This document shows, in pieces, positions 1-10,768 of a stretch of DNA of 64,000 nucleotides. The position numbers and the translations under genes are program-made. The stretch comes from Neobacillus pocheonensis (GTDB lineage: Bacteria; Bacillota; Bacilli; Bacillales; Cytobacillaceae), in assembly GCA_023702235.1 (NCBI GenBank), contig JAMQCR010000001.1:1612001-1676000 (forward strand), read 5' to 3'. The notes beneath the pieces were generated by a model, which saw nothing but the letters and a program-made list of their open reading frames with translations, had not been told where the DNA came from and made no database searches. Position 1 is the stretch's first letter; each line of letters begins with the position of its first letter.

Positions 1-1
1 G

Positions 2-1204
2 GATGATTTTGAATCAGGAACCATCGGAGCGGCTTTTGGTGGAACAACAACGGTCATTGACTTTTGTTTAACTAATAAAGGGGAACCGTTGCAAAATGCG
101 ATTCAAACTTGGCATGATAAATCACGAGAAAAAGCTGTGATTGACTATGGTTTCCACTTAATGATTTCGGAAATCAATGAAAATGTCCTGAATGAATTGC
201 CTCGGGTCATTAATGAGGAAGGAATTACGTCATTTAAAGTTTTCATGGCCTACAAAAATGTGTTCCAGGCAGATGATGAAACCTTATTCAAAACATTAGT
301 TTCTGCAAAAGAACATGGGGGCCTCGTTATGGTCCATGCGGAAAATGGGGATGTTATCGATTATTTAACAAAAAAAGCAATTGAAGAAGGAAAAACTGAG
401 CCGATTTATCATGCCTTGACAAGACCGCCTGAATTAGAAGGAGAAGCGACAGGCCGGGCTGCGAAGCTGACTGGGCTAGCAAACTCGCAATTATATGTGG
501 TCCATGTGTCCTGTGCAGATGCCGTTGAAAGAATTGCCGAAGCTCGCAGTAAAGGCTTCGATGTATGGGGAGAAACCTGTCCGCAATATTTGGTCCTTGA
601 TCAAAGCTACTTGGAAAAACCAAACTTTGAAGGTGCCAAGTATGTTTGGTCCCCTCCGTTGCGGGAAAAATGGAATCAAGATGTCCTTTGGAATGCCTTG
701 AAGAGCGGGCAGCTGCAAACGATTGGCTCGGATCAATGCTCATTCGATTTTAAAGGACAAAAAGATTTAGGACGCGATGATTTTACAAAAATTCCGAACG
801 GGGGCCGATTATCGAAGATCGCCTATCGATTATGTTCTCGGAAGGGGTAAAGAAGGCCGAATTAGTCTAAATCAGTTTGTTGACATTACGTCTACTCGTG
901 CTGCTAAGCTTTTTGGTTTATTCCGCAAAAAGGGACTATTGCGGTTGGGGCGGATGCAGATATTGTTATTTTTGATCCCAATGTAGAACGTGTGATTTCG
1001 GCGGAAACTCATCATTTGGCGGTTGATTATAATGCGTTCGAGGGAATGAAAGTCACAGGTGAACCTGTTTCTGTATTATCTCGAGGTGAATTTGTTATCC
1101 GTGAAAAGCAGTTTGTTGGAAAACCTGGTTCAGGCCACTATTTGAAAAGAGCAAAATACAGTGTAAATACTCCAGTCAATCAAAATGAAACACTATCAAT
1201 CTAG
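2..1204 (+). CDS. hydA: Dihydropyrimidinase / D-hydantoinase, 5'-partial, three frameshifts
   Basis: Metal-dependent amidohydrolase that opens dihydrouracil/dihydrothymine or hydantoin rings, the second step of reductive pyrimidine catabolism. The reading frame is open from base 2, so the start and the first His-x-His metal ligands lie upstream of the window. Visible family hallmarks are the GTTTVIDF strand, the lysine of FKVFMAYKN (carboxylated metal bridge in the family), His in VMVHAENGD, His in LYVVHVSC and Asp in TIGSDQCSFD. Translation moves through three frames: single bases appear lost near 805 (GGCCG where GGCCCG is expected), near 856 (AGGCC for AGGGCC) and near 922. With these restored the C-terminus reads normally to the stop. 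It leads a locus with a PucR regulator and beta-alanine-processing enzymes, which supports a pyrimidine role. The losses may be consensus errors rather than mutations. Confidence 0.88.
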
Positions 1205-1257
1205 CTAAAATTGATTAGGAAATGCGTTTTATAATCATTTTGAATAGGGGGGATACG

Positions 1258-1476
1258 ATGTCAGAGTATCAACAATTTCTCGATGAAAGAGACAAAATTG
1301 ATTTTTTTATTCAAAAGGGCTATTGCATTAATGGGGTTCAGGAACACTTAAATGGAGATACGGTCGGATTTTTACATCCTAATGGAAATATAACAGAAAC
1401 CATTCTGATAAAAAATCCGAATGCTAGGAAATATTTTTCTAGTCTCCTCATACAACAAAATCAGGGTACGCAATAA
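1258..1476 (+). CDS. Small protein of unknown function next to dihydropyrimidinase
   Basis: A 72-residue soluble protein. The start at 1258 is chosen because a GGGGGG ribosome binding site sits a few bases upstream; an earlier in-frame ATG at 1222 lacks one. No signal peptide, membrane segment or recognisable motif is visible. It is slightly acidic, with the N-terminus rich in Asp/Glu/Lys and a central GDTVGFLHPNGNIT turn-rich stretch. It follows the dihydropyrimidinase by about 50 bases and precedes another small gene, so the three are probably cotranscribed. A role in the pyrimidine pathway is only inferred from position. Confidence 0.6.
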   Translation: MSEYQQFLDERDKIDFFIQKGYCINGVQEHLNGDTVGFLHPNGNITETILIKNPNARKYFSSLLIQQNQGTQ

Positions 1477-1511
1477 TAGTTAAAAAAAGATAATGAAAAG
1501 GGGGGAAGTAG

Positions 1512-1748
1512 ATGGAATTCTTCTTAAAATCGAAAGATAATGCGTATCCATGTGTTGTGACGATTGATGAGGACAATGGCCGTTACACGATTCGTAAGTC
1601 GGACTCAAGCGGTGAGGTTTTTAATTCACCAACAGAATTAGTTGGATGGATTCTGGAAAATTGGGAGGCAGATGAATTTATTGATAAAGAGGAATTTGTA
1701 ACGATGCTGAATGAAATCAAAGAATACTTCCCAATCATTCATAAATGA
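1512..1748 (+). CDS. Small acidic protein of unknown function
   Basis: A 78-residue acidic protein preceded by the strong ribosome binding site AAGGGGGGAAG. No transmembrane segment or catalytic motif is seen. The N-terminal half is predicted to be beta-rich (FFLKSKDNAYPCVVTIDEDN) and the C-terminal half helical with several Trp, Glu and Asp residues. It lies 35 bases after the preceding small gene and ends just before a possible terminator and the PucR gene, so it probably closes the dihydropyrimidinase operon. Function unknown. Confidence 0.6.
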   Translation: MEFFLKSKDNAYPCVVTIDEDNGRYTIRKSDSSGEVFNSPTELVGWILENWEADEFIDKEEFVTMLNEIKEYFPIIHK

Positions 1749-1771
1749 AATATTGGTTTAAGGAAAAGGGA

Positions 1772-1806
1772 TTGGTTAAAATGTACCAATCCTTTTCCCT
1801 TTTTAC
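1772..1806 (+). terminator. Possible terminator after the dihydropyrimidinase operon
   Basis: AAAAGGGATTGG (1772-1783) and CCAATCCTTTTCCC (1787-1800) form a stem with a short loop, followed by TTTTT at 1800-1804. It falls between the two small genes and the PucR regulator. Confidence 0.6.
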
Positions 1807-1833
1807 ATATAAAGTCATTTTAAGGAGATCTAA

Positions 1834-3451
1834 ATGATGAAAGAACATTTACAGCTTAAGGTTGCCGATATTTTAGGGCGAAAGCACTTTGAAAATGCGA
1901 TAGTGATTGCAGGAGAAGAAGGTATCCACCACATCGTAAAATGGGTTCATGTGGTGGAAGTAACAAGTATCCGAAATCTGCTAAACGGAGATGAACTTAT
2001 TTTATCCACAGGAGTTGCATGGAAGGAAAATCCTGATTTATTTGTCTCAATGGTCAAACAGCTAATCGAATTCAATGCTGCAGCCTCTGTATTGAAATGG
2101 GGACATATGTGTCGAAAATTCCAGCTGAAGTGATGGAGATTTCCAATCAACATCAATTTCCGCTCATTGTTTTTCAACAAGAAGTTCCATTTGTGGAAAT
2201 TACCCAAGATATCCATTCCTGTATTATTAATCAACAATATCAGATGATTTCCGATTTAGAAAACTATTCACAAAACCTAAATAAACGGCTTTTAACGATA
2301 GAGGCGTATGAAGATATTCTTCAGTTTATCTTCGCAACTTTAGATATTCAAATCATTTTCCGAATTAAAGATCAGGAATTTGAATTTGTTCCCGAGATAA
2401 ACCCATTCGAACAAAATGCGATCATTCATCAGCTTGAGGAAGCAAAGAAGCAAGATAGTGATCATTTTGCTTTTTCGCCCATTTACCTGTTTGGTCAGGA
2501 ATACGCAGAATTAGTCATTTTTTCGAAGGAAATTCCCATCGGTGAATTTGATTTATTAATTTTGGATCGAACTACAACCGCTTTAGCACAGCATTTATTA
2601 GAGATTTGTATGTTGAAGAAAAGAAAAAAGTAGAAGAGTTTGAGTGGCTCCAGGGGTGGCTTGAGGGCGAACAGCCGCTCGAGAGCATTAGCGATTATTT
2701 ACATGAAAACGGGATCAAGACAAAGACGAATGATGCTGTTGTGATAATCGCAAAACTCTTATCCAATAAAGGGAAATCAAATCAAGATGTCACCTATTTG
2801 AAATTGCTATTTCGTTCTGTTTTTGAACAAAATGGTTTTGCTGTTTTTGCTGTCGAAAAAAGAAACGAAGTTATTTTTATTTTACTGAACAATCGTTCAA
2901 AACCAAATTTGAAAGAAAGGATTAAAAAAGCAATTGAGTCGATCAAAGACTCAGAGTTTATCAGAAAACAAAATTCGATAAAAATCTTTATTGCTGCTGG
3001 GAAATTTATTGATCATTTAACCGATGTACATAAAAGCTATTATTCAGCAAAAGAAACCATTCGTATTCAACACAAAATGACAAAAAAAGAAATCTATCAT
3101 TTTTATGAAGATTTACATTTGTATCGTCTTATTTCCAAAATGAGCAAGCTTATGGATTTACAAGCGCTTGCAATGGAATACCTACAACCCGTCATCCAAT
3201 ATGACGAAAAATATAACGGCAAGCTTCTTGAGACGTTAAAAACCTATTTAGAGTGTAATGGTTCAAAGCAGGAGACATCCAGTAAGCTCTTTATCGTGAG
3301 GCAGACACTTTATCATCGTCTTCAAAAACTAGAAAGCCTTCTTGGCAATGATTTTATGGAGCATGAAAAACGGGTTGCCATTGAATTTATGCTTTTGGTA
3401 AATGATTATGCAGATCCATTTTCCCAAAAGAAGGAATTTAGGGCCCGTTGA
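1834..3451 (+). CDS. pucR: PucR family transcriptional regulator, two frameshifts
   Basis: Transcriptional regulator of the PucR/CdaR type, which in Bacillus governs purine or pyrimidine/ureide degradation genes. The N-terminal PucR ligand domain (about residues 5-130, LKVADILGRKHFENAIVIAGEEG) is followed by a GGDEF-like middle region and a C-terminal PucR-type helix-turn-helix (FIVRQTLYHRLQKLESLLG). Restoring one base near 2087 and one near 2600 gives a 539-residue protein of normal family length. Neither break is in a long homopolymer or at GGCC. The start at 1834 has an AAGGAGAT site. It lies between the dihydropyrimidinase genes and mmsA, the expected position for a pathway-specific activator. 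Confidence 0.85.
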
Positions 3452-3626
3452 CTTATTTTTTCAGCAAAGGAAATAAGTAATAAGTAGACGTAGTGTTCAT
3501 TTTGTCGAAGAAACGGCGGAACTCATTTTACATTCTGTCTAATGAAAGAATTTTCAAATTACGAGATAATTACATTATAAGATATTCATTCCAAAATAAT
3601 TTTTTGAAAAATAAGGAGGCCAAAGC

Positions 3627-5084
3627 ATGAGCGTAACAAAAAATGATACAGCGGTTTTAAAAAATTTTATTAACGGCAAGTGGGTAAATTCTAATAGTGA
3701 ACAAACACTAGATGTTCCAAATCCAGCAACGAACGAACTTTTGACAAGAGTGCCAGTCTCAACAAAGGAAGATGTAGATCTAGCCGTAGCAGCTGCAAAA
3801 GAAGCGTTTAAAACATGGAAAAATGTGCCCGTACCAAAACGAGCAAGAGTCTTATTTAAATTTCATCACCTGTTAACTGAAAACCATGAAGAACTAGCTA
3901 GACTTATAGTTTTAGAAAATGGTAAGGCTTACAAGGAAGCATATGGAGAGGTTCAACGGGGAATTGAGTGTGTTGAATTCGCTGCAGGGGCTCCGACATT
4001 AATGATGGGTGAAACCCTTTCTGGAATTGCGGAAGAGATCGATTCAGAAATGTTCCGTTTTCCATTAGGAGTTGTTGGAGGGATTACACCATTTAACTTT
4101 CCAATGATGGTGCCGCTTTGGATGTTCCCAATGGCAATCGCTTGCGGAAACACCTTTATCTTAAAGCCGTCTGAACGTACCCCGATTTTAGCGAATCGAT
4201 TAGCAGAGTTGTTCCTTGATTCTGGAGCACCAGCCGGAGTTTTAAACGTTGTTCATGGTGCCCATGATGTCGTCAATGGCTTGCTCGATCATAAAGATAT
4301 TGCGGCAGTTTCTTTCGTTGGTTCGCAGCCAGTTGCGAAGTATGTCTATGAGCGTGCCGCAGCCGAAGGAAAACGAGTTCAAGCCCTTTCTGGTGCGAAA
4401 AACCATCATATTGTTATGCCCGATGCCGACCTGGATAAAGCTGTCCAAAATGTTATGAGTTCGACGTTTGGAAGTGCCGGGCAACGTTGTATGGCATGTA
4501 GTGCAGTTGTCGTTGTTGGTGATAATGCTCCATTTATCGCTGCGCTAAAGAAAAGTGCAGATGAATTAATTATTGGAAATGGGATGGATGATGAAGTGCT
4601 ACTAACACCAGTCATCCGTAAAGAACATCGTGATAAAGCTCTTGGCTTTATTCAAAAAAGGTTAGAGGATGGTGCAGATCTTATCAGGGATGGACGAAAA
4701 GAAATGGATGAACTTCCAGAGGGGAATTTCTTGGCAACTATTTTTGATCATGTTACTCCGGATATGACCATTGCCAAAGAAGAAATCTTTGCCCCAGTAT
4801 TAAGCCTGCTGCGTGCGAAAGATTTAGATGAAGGCTTGGAATATATCCGGAAATCTCGATTCGGAAATGGTGCTACCATCTATACAAATAGTGCGAAAGC
4901 CGTCCGCCAATTTCGCGAAGAAGCAGACGCAGGAATGCTAGGGATTAATGTTGGAGTACCGGCAACGATGGCTTTCTTCCCGTTCTCCGGCTGGAAGGAT
5001 TCCTTCTATGGTGATCTTCATGTTAACGGTAAGGATGGTTTAAACTTCTATACCCGTAAAAAAATGATCACTTCAAGATTCTAA
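3627..5084 (+). CDS. mmsA: CoA-acylating methylmalonate/malonate-semialdehyde dehydrogenase
   Basis: NAD- and CoA-dependent aldehyde dehydrogenase of the MmsA/IolA family. It converts malonate semialdehyde to acetyl-CoA, or methylmalonate semialdehyde to propionyl-CoA. The 485-residue protein is full length and uninterrupted. Visible features are the Rossmann segment around [13 protein letters not shown] and the catalytic cysteine at about residue 288 in GQRCMACS; as usual in the CoA-acylating group, the sequence [11 protein letters not shown] precedes the cysteine domain. The start has an AAGGAGG site. Downstream of PucR and upstream of an omega-aminotransferase, it probably disposes of the malonate semialdehyde made from beta-alanine, or the methyl analogue from thymine. 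Confidence 0.93.
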   Translation: MSVTKNDTAVLKNFINGKWVNSNSEQTLDVPNPATNELLTRVPVSTKEDVDLAVAAAKEAFKTWKNVPVPKRARVLFKFHHLLTENHEELARLIVLENGKAYKEAYGEVQRGIECVEFAAGAPTLMMGETLSGIAEEIDSEMFRFPLGVVGGITPFNFPMMVPLWMFPMAIACGNTFILKPSERTPILANRLAELFLDSGAPAGVLNVVHGAHDVVNGLLDHKDIAAVSFVGSQPVAKYVYERAAAEGKRVQALSGAKNHHIVMPDADLDKAVQNVMSSTFGSAGQRCMACSAVVVVGDNAPFIAALKKSADELIIGNGMDDEVLLTPVIRKEHRDKALGFIQKRLEDGADLIRDGRKEMDELPEGNFLATIFDHVTPDMTIAKEEIFAPVLSLLRAKDLDEGLEYIRKSRFGNGATIYTNSAKAVRQFREEADAGMLGINVGVPATMAFFPFSGWKDSFYGDLHVNGKDGLNFYTRKKMITSRF

Positions 5085-5156
5085 TTAGAAAGTTTTAGAT
5101 AAGCAATTTAACAGGGGGTCTATACCATATAAAGAAAATGGAACGGGGGAACAGGA

Positions 5157-6511
5157 ATGGTTCAAACGAGTAATTCCCAAGATACGTTACTAGAGCAGGA
5201 TGAAAAGTATGTCTGGCATTCGATGAAGCCTTATAATCCAAAAGCAACTATTGTTGCGACAAAGGCTGAGGGTTCATGGGTCACAGATGCCGATGGAAAT
5301 CGTTATTTAGATGCAATGGCTGGTTTGTGGTGTGTCAATGTTGGCTACGGAAGAACAGAGCTTGCAGAAGCCGCATATGAACAATTAAAAGAAATGGCTT
5401 ATTTTCCACTATCACAAAGCCATGTCCCTGCAATTAAACTTGCTTCAAAGCTAAATGAGCTTTTAGGCGATGAATATGTCATCTTTTTCTCGAACAGCGG
5501 GTCTGAGGCAAACGAAACAGCCTTTAAAATCGTTCGCCAATACCACCAGCAAAAAGGTGAACATAATCGCTACAAAATCGTTTCACGCTACCGGGGTTAC
5601 CATGGAAATTCAATGGGCGCTTTAGCAGCAACAGGTCAAGCACAAAGGAAATACAAGTATGAACCTCTTGCACCTGGGTTCATTCATGTATCTCCTCCAG
5701 ATTCCTACCGGGATGATTGCGATGTTTCAGACGCGAAGGAATTGGCTTCAGTTAAAGAGATTGATCGGACCATGACTTGGGAACTTAGTGAAACGATTGC
5801 TGCCATGATTATGGAACCAATCATTACGGGTGGTGGAATCCTTGTTCCACCAGATGGTTATATGAAAGCAGCAAAAGAGATTTGTGAAAAACATGGAGCT
5901 CTTCTTATTGTTGATGAAGTAATTTGCGGTTTTGGCCGCACTGGTAAGCCATTCGGCTTTCAGAATTATGGAGTGAAGCCCGACATCATTACGATGGCAA
6001 AAGGAATAACCAGCGCCTACTTACCACTTTCCGCAACAGCGGTAAGAAAAGAAATTTACGAAGCCTTTAAAGGAACAGAAGAATACGATTATTTCCGTCA
6101 TGTCAATACATTTGGGGGAAATCCAGCTGCATGTGCTTTGGCTTAAAAAATATCGAAATTATGGAAGCTGAGAAATTATTCGACCGTTCGCGAGATTTAG
6201 GTGAAGAAACATTAAATAATTTTACGAACCTTCTGCAGGACCACCCTTATGTTGGGGATGTTCGCGGGAAGGGATTATTGATCGGGATAGAATTGGTGAA
6301 GGACAAAGATACAAAGGAACCATTGGATAATGCCCTAGTTAATCAAGTGATTGCTAACTGCAAACAAAATGGTTTGATAATTGGCAAAAATGGTGCCACT
6401 GTAGCTGGATTCAATAATGTTCTCACCCTGTCACCGCCATTAAACATTGAGCAGGAAGATTTGGATTTCATCATTCAAACGGTTACTTCCTCACTAAATA
6501 AAATTCTTTAA
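5157..6511 (+). CDS. Class III aminotransferase (beta-alanine/omega-amino acid:pyruvate type), one frameshift
   Basis: PLP-dependent class III transaminase, probably converting beta-alanine or beta-aminoisobutyrate to the semialdehyde used by the adjacent MmsA. Visible motifs are the glycine-rich FFSNSGSEANETAFK, DEVICGFGRTG (Asp contacts the PLP pyridine) and the PLP lysine at about residue 282 in TMAKGITSAYLPL. The frame breaks at about 6141: the text reads GGCTTA where GGCCTTA would give the expected Ala-Leu-Lys-Asn, so one C seems lost from a GGCC site. Corrected length is 451 residues, normal for the family. The exact substrate cannot be fixed from sequence. Confidence 0.88.
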
Positions 6512-6530
6512 CAATAACGAAACTGAAATG

Positions 6531-6575
6531 AACACCCGTTATTTACAATTTGTAATTAACGGGTGTTTTTCTTTT
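6531..6575 (+). terminator. Rho-independent terminator after the aminotransferase
   Basis: AACACCCGTTA at 6531-6541 pairs with TAACGGGTGTT at 6557-6567, followed by a T-rich tract. It ends the catabolic cluster. Confidence 0.85.
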
Positions 6576-6656
6576 GGCGAAATGATTGATAATTTCACGA
6601 TTTAATAAAATGAATTCCGATGAATCGCCTGTTAAGGCGATTGTTTACTATTCATA

Positions 6657-6686
6657 GAAAAAAGACCAATAATCTGGTCTTTTTAG
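6657..6686 (-). terminator. Hairpin terminator for the minus-strand acidic-protein gene
   Basis: AAAAGACCA and TGGTCTTTT form a stem around AATAATC. On the minus strand it is followed by a T-run, matching the gene that ends at 6696. Confidence 0.7.
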
Positions 6687-6695
6687 TCTAATTCC

Positions 6696-7460
6696 TTATC
6701 TAAATCTTTTCCTTTTTGGTCTATAGTGGTATAGATCATCACTTTGAAATTCATTTACTTCATCATCATCAACAGCGTTAGCTTTATTGCTTTCGCCCTC
6801 AAGTTCATTCATTACATTTACAACTGCTATCCTCTCTTTTTCCACCTCATCTCTTCCACCTTCAACTTCAATACTTACCGCATCAACAACATGATTCACG
6901 CTTTTAACTTCAACAGTTACATCTTCACCAGCAACAATAATATCTCCAACAACATTATTTACATCGTTATTGCCATCACTTTCATTTTCAACCTCATTTG
7001 TTAAATCAATAACATCTGAATCGGTATTATCGGTCTCGTTTTCATTCTTAACTACATTTTCACCTACATTATCTTCAAGATCGATTTCATCCTCTGGTAA
7101 TGATTTTTTGATTTTTCGCAATGCTTCTGTTCTATGGTTAGCTATTCCTATTATTTCATCAATAAGTGAGGTGAAAGTATCAAACTCAACATTATTTTCA
7201 CCGCTATTTTTTATCACACTAAGAAAATCATCATAAAAAATATGATATTCTTTATCATATTGCTCGTTGCTCATCTCTCTGAACATTGTTCCGTTCGTTC
7301 GAATAAAACCATAAATTAATTTTGATAAAACCTGAGAAGTTGCTTGTATTTGACTTTTTTCCAATTCAGTATCATTCGTGAGATAATAATTTACATCACG
7401 AAGTGTTTTATAATAATTTTTAAAATTTCGGTTTATTTCTAAAAATTCTAAGTTGCTCAT
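6696..7460 (-). CDS. Acidic low-complexity protein of unknown function
   Basis: A 254-residue cytoplasmic protein. Residues 1-125 look globular and helical (NFKNYYKTLRDVNYYLTND and similar segments). From about 125 to 235 the sequence is a low-complexity stretch rich in Val, Asn, Asp and Glu with alternating V-x-V motifs and no hydrophobic membrane segment. It ends in a sharply basic tail, RPKRKRFR. A ribosome binding site (GGAGGTA on the minus strand) precedes the ATG. It is divergent from the helicase gene at 7572. No family is recognised. The acidic tract plus basic tip suggests a disordered tail that could bind protein or nucleic acid, which is inference. Confidence 0.65.
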   Translation of the reverse strand: MSNLEFLEINRNFKNYYKTLRDVNYYLTNDTELEKSQIQATSQVLSKLIYGFIRTNGTMFREMSNEQYDKEYHIFYDDFLSVIKNSGENNVEFDTFTSLIDEIIGIANHRTEALRKIKKSLPEDEIDLEDNVGENVVKNENETDNTDSDVIDLTNEVENESDGNNDVNNVVGDIIVAGEDVTVEVKSVNHVVDAVSIEVEGGRDEVEKERIAVVNVMNELEGESNKANAVDDDEVNEFQSDDLYHYRPKRKRFR

Positions 7461-7571
7461 TATAAAAATACCTCCTTTAGTGATTTACATAAAAAAGTTG
7501 CGCAAAAAGTTCCGATACTTCTTTTGTATTCAGGATATGCAAAGAACGTTCTTCTAGAAGGGAATTATTTA

Positions 7572-9811
7572 ATGAAGGTTATAACTTTTATAAAAGAATG
7601 GCAGCAAGCACTTCAAAATGAAGTCAACTATTTAAAAAAATATGGCAGTAACAAATTCCTTATATCAAATGGCAGGCTGTTATCAAGTGAAGATACGTTT
7701 ACCTACTACTTTGATACCGCTGCTTCAATGCGGATTCCGGTCGGCTCCTCCATCAGACTTGAGTGGGGTAATAGCAAACAGAGCGGACGTATGCTTTCTT
7801 CAGAGGGCAAAGGTGTGATGCTTTCATTAGAAAAATCATTCGGGGATTTAATTCATGAAGCCTATTTATTTCATGATCCTTGGGAGCTGCTTGAACAGCT
7901 GATTCAAAGGTTTGATGAAATCAAAAAAAGTAAACAAAAACGTTTAAGAGTGAAAAAATTGATGGACCCCTCGATGCCATCTAAGCATCCAAGCGAACAT
8001 ATAAAAAGCAGTGTACATGAGCTCGTTCTAAGGTCAAAATACAATCCCATTACCTTTGTCTGGGGTCCGCCTGGGACTGGTAAAACCTACACACTCGCTA
8101 GGGTAGCCGCTAATAAATATTTTCATGAAAAGCGAGTGTTAATCTTATCTCACAGCAATCAAGCTGTCGATGTTATTGTCAGTGAAATTTCATCGTTTAT
8201 AAAAAGGAAAAATCGTTTCCATGAAGGAGATGTTCTTCGTTACGGATCTAATACGGGTAATCTCGTGATTTCTGAAGCTATTACGACTACTCAGTTGCTT
8301 CAGAACCAGGACCCGCATCTTGCAGAGGATAAAGAAATGTTAATAAAGGAAAGACAGAAATTAAAACAAGATTTAGCTCGTTCTTTTAGTAAAAGGGATT
8401 CTAACCATTTATTAGAGCTAGAGACAAAGATTGCAAGGGTTCTTGAAAAGATTCGTCAAAAAGAAATCGAGTTTGTAAAAGATGCGTTTGTTGTTGGAAC
8501 CACGCTGGCAAAAGCGGCAGGTGACGCTGCGATTTATGAAAAGGAATTTGATGTTGTCATCATAGATGAAGCGAGCATGGCGTATGTTTCCCGGCCACAT
8601 TCGCAGCAACGCTTGGAAAAAGAGTCATTGTTTGCGGTGATTTTAAACAATTACCGCCCATCGCATCATCGAGGGATCCATACGTCACGATGTGGTTGAA
8701 AGAGGATATTTTTCACAGAGCGGGTGTTGTTGAGTGGGTAGAGGAGGGGAAGCTGCATCCCCATCTCTTTTTATTGAAAGAACAACGCAGAATGCATCCC
8801 GATATTTCTGCCTTCACCAACCATTACATCTATCATTCTCTTGTTGGTGATCATGAAAGTGTTCTGAAAAGCAGAAATAAAATTGTTGAACAAGCTCCGT
8901 TCCCAATGCAGTCAGCTGTTCTTGTAGATACAAGCTATACTGGGGCACATTGTATAAACGAGAGAACATCGAATTCTAGAATAAATCTATGGCAAATGCT
9001 GTTGTCATTTCAAGTCATTCATGAATCCTACTTGGGCGGGGCAAGGTCGATTGGTTATGTGACACCCTACCGTGCCCAAGCAAATATAATGGGGTTATTA
9101 GTAGAGGACTTATATGAAAAAGAACGTCTATCAGCAGATATCATTTCTGCGACCGTACATAGGTTCCAAGGCAGCGAAAGAGATGTTATGATTTTCGATA
9201 CTGTCGACGGTGAACCACAGGATCGTGCAGGTATGCTTTTAACCGGCAAAGATAGTGAACGATTGATTAATGTTGCCATAACGAGAACAAAGGGAAAATT
9301 CGTTCATATCAGCAATCAATCCTTTATTCGAAAACATGTTTTTAATGGGAAAACTTTAAGGCAACTTGTAGAACATCAGGAGAGGCATCAGCAAGTAATA
9401 AGGACCAATGAAATTGGTGCGTGGATACTAAATCAACATCCACGATTACAATGGATGCATGCACGTAAACTAGAAAAAGTATTTCAAGATATTGAATCTG
9501 CAAGGGAATCTATTGTTATCTCTTTACCGGTGGAGACTGCTTTGTCAGAGCATTGGGAGGAAAAACTGACAAAACGGGGGAAAGGTGTTAAACTGACTGT
9601 TTTTTCTGTAGAAGAATGGTCTGAGATTCGACCAGATCAAAGGATAAATGAAAGCTTGTCGTTTCCATTTATTATCATTGACCAACGGCTTTTCTGGCTT
9701 GGATTACCATTGGAGGGCGCAAAAGGAGTAAAACCACCGTTTGTCGCTGCAAGACTTGATTCCGAGAAGGTTTCCGAATACTTTTTAGGGCAATTTCTCG
9801 TTGTTGAATAG
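7572..9811 (+). CDS. Superfamily 1 (UPF1/DNA2-like) helicase with C-terminal PLD-like region, one frameshift
   Basis: ATP-dependent DNA/RNA helicase. Walker A is GPPGTGKT at residues 165-172, Walker B/motif II is IDEAS at about 331-335, and later motifs include the Arg-rich KEQRRMHPDIS, VHRFQGSERDVMIFDT (motif V) and INVAITRTK (motif VI). The last 120 residues resemble a phospholipase-D-like fold region. The start at 7572 is preferred over the ATG at 7524 because AGAAGGG lies 8 bases upstream. At about 8593 the text TCCCGGCC lacks one C; restoring it recovers motif III (VCGDFKQLPP) and a 746-residue protein. SatD-like and DUF3307 genes follow on the same strand. Cellular role unknown. Confidence 0.85.
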
Positions 9812-9942
9812 CCTAATAATGTACAACAATCAAACAAAAACTTTTATTAATCAGTCAAAGTTTTAGTTGATTTGACTATTTACTCGAATTTCAATAAAAT
9901 TAGACTATATAATCTAATTGCATAAGGTGAAAGGAGATTTTA

Positions 9943-10740
9943 ATGACTTTCCCAATATCTATTTTTATTCTTGATGTTAGTAATTCCTCTTCTGATAATA
10001 AGGGTGAGGAATTAACCAGCTATTTGGACGAATTGGTAAATTGGATTAGTAACTGGTCGAAGGAAATAGGTCATATAAAGGTAAAACATCGATCAGGGGA
10101 TGAAATTATCCTTATTGCTACTGGCTATTCGACAGCCTATACCATTGCTTTTTATATAAGCAGGATTTGGAAGTATAAAAAACATCAGCCTTATTTTGGT
10201 TTGGCGTTCGGTGATACTGATAAGGAAATAACTGAAATCGATATTGAAAAATGGATTCATCCTTTGGTTAAACAAGCTAGATACGCAAATGATTTATTAA
10301 AACAAGAACATTCCAGACCTCAATTTAAATTCGAGTTGGATCAGTTCTTTACGAGTGTTCAGAGTAGCACCTACTCCTATAATCATTTTCGATCTGAATT
10401 TGAAACATTAATCAACACGCTATTGAAATTACAACAGCAATTTATATGGAATCAAACGGAAATTCAGGAGCTGGTGTGTTCTATGTATTTGATCTTGCAG
10501 CAGCAAAAAGCGGTCGGAGAACTCCTTAATAGAACGGCTCCAACGATTTCAAGCCATTATAAAAAAGGAAATAGTGATGAAATCCTCAATACATTTACTG
10601 AAATCATTACTATACTTAACTCATTGGAGCAAAAGACTTATAAATCTACCAAGACTAGTCCAATGGAAACAAATGTGAATCTAAATGATTCCATTCGAAA
10701 GCATCTGAAAGAACACTTAAAGTCGCTGATTGATAGATAG
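9943..10740 (+). CDS. SatD-like protein
   Basis: A 265-residue soluble protein with the SatD-family pattern: an N-terminal beta strand and short loop, the central RSGDEIILIATGYSTAYTIAFYI segment, and a QPYFGLAFG motif. The C-terminal 120 residues are helical and rich in Gln and Lys. SatD is named from an acid-tolerance locus in Streptococcus; its biochemical activity is not established. The AAAGGAGAT site is well placed. The next gene, a DUF3307 membrane protein, starts 28 bases downstream, a pairing common in Firmicutes, so the two are probably an operon. Assignment rests on residue pattern and gene order. Confidence 0.65.
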   Translation: MTFPISIFILDVSNSSSDNKGEELTSYLDELVNWISNWSKEIGHIKVKHRSGDEIILIATGYSTAYTIAFYISRIWKYKKHQPYFGLAFGDTDKEITEIDIEKWIHPLVKQARYANDLLKQEHSRPQFKFELDQFFTSVQSSTYSYNHFRSEFETLINTLLKLQQQFIWNQTEIQELVCSMYLILQQQKAVGELLNRTAPTISSHYKKGNSDEILNTFTEIITILNSLEQKTYKSTKTSPMETNVNLNDSIRKHLKEHLKSLIDR

Positions 10741-10768
10741 CTTAGCAAAGGGGGAGAGAGAGTAATCC

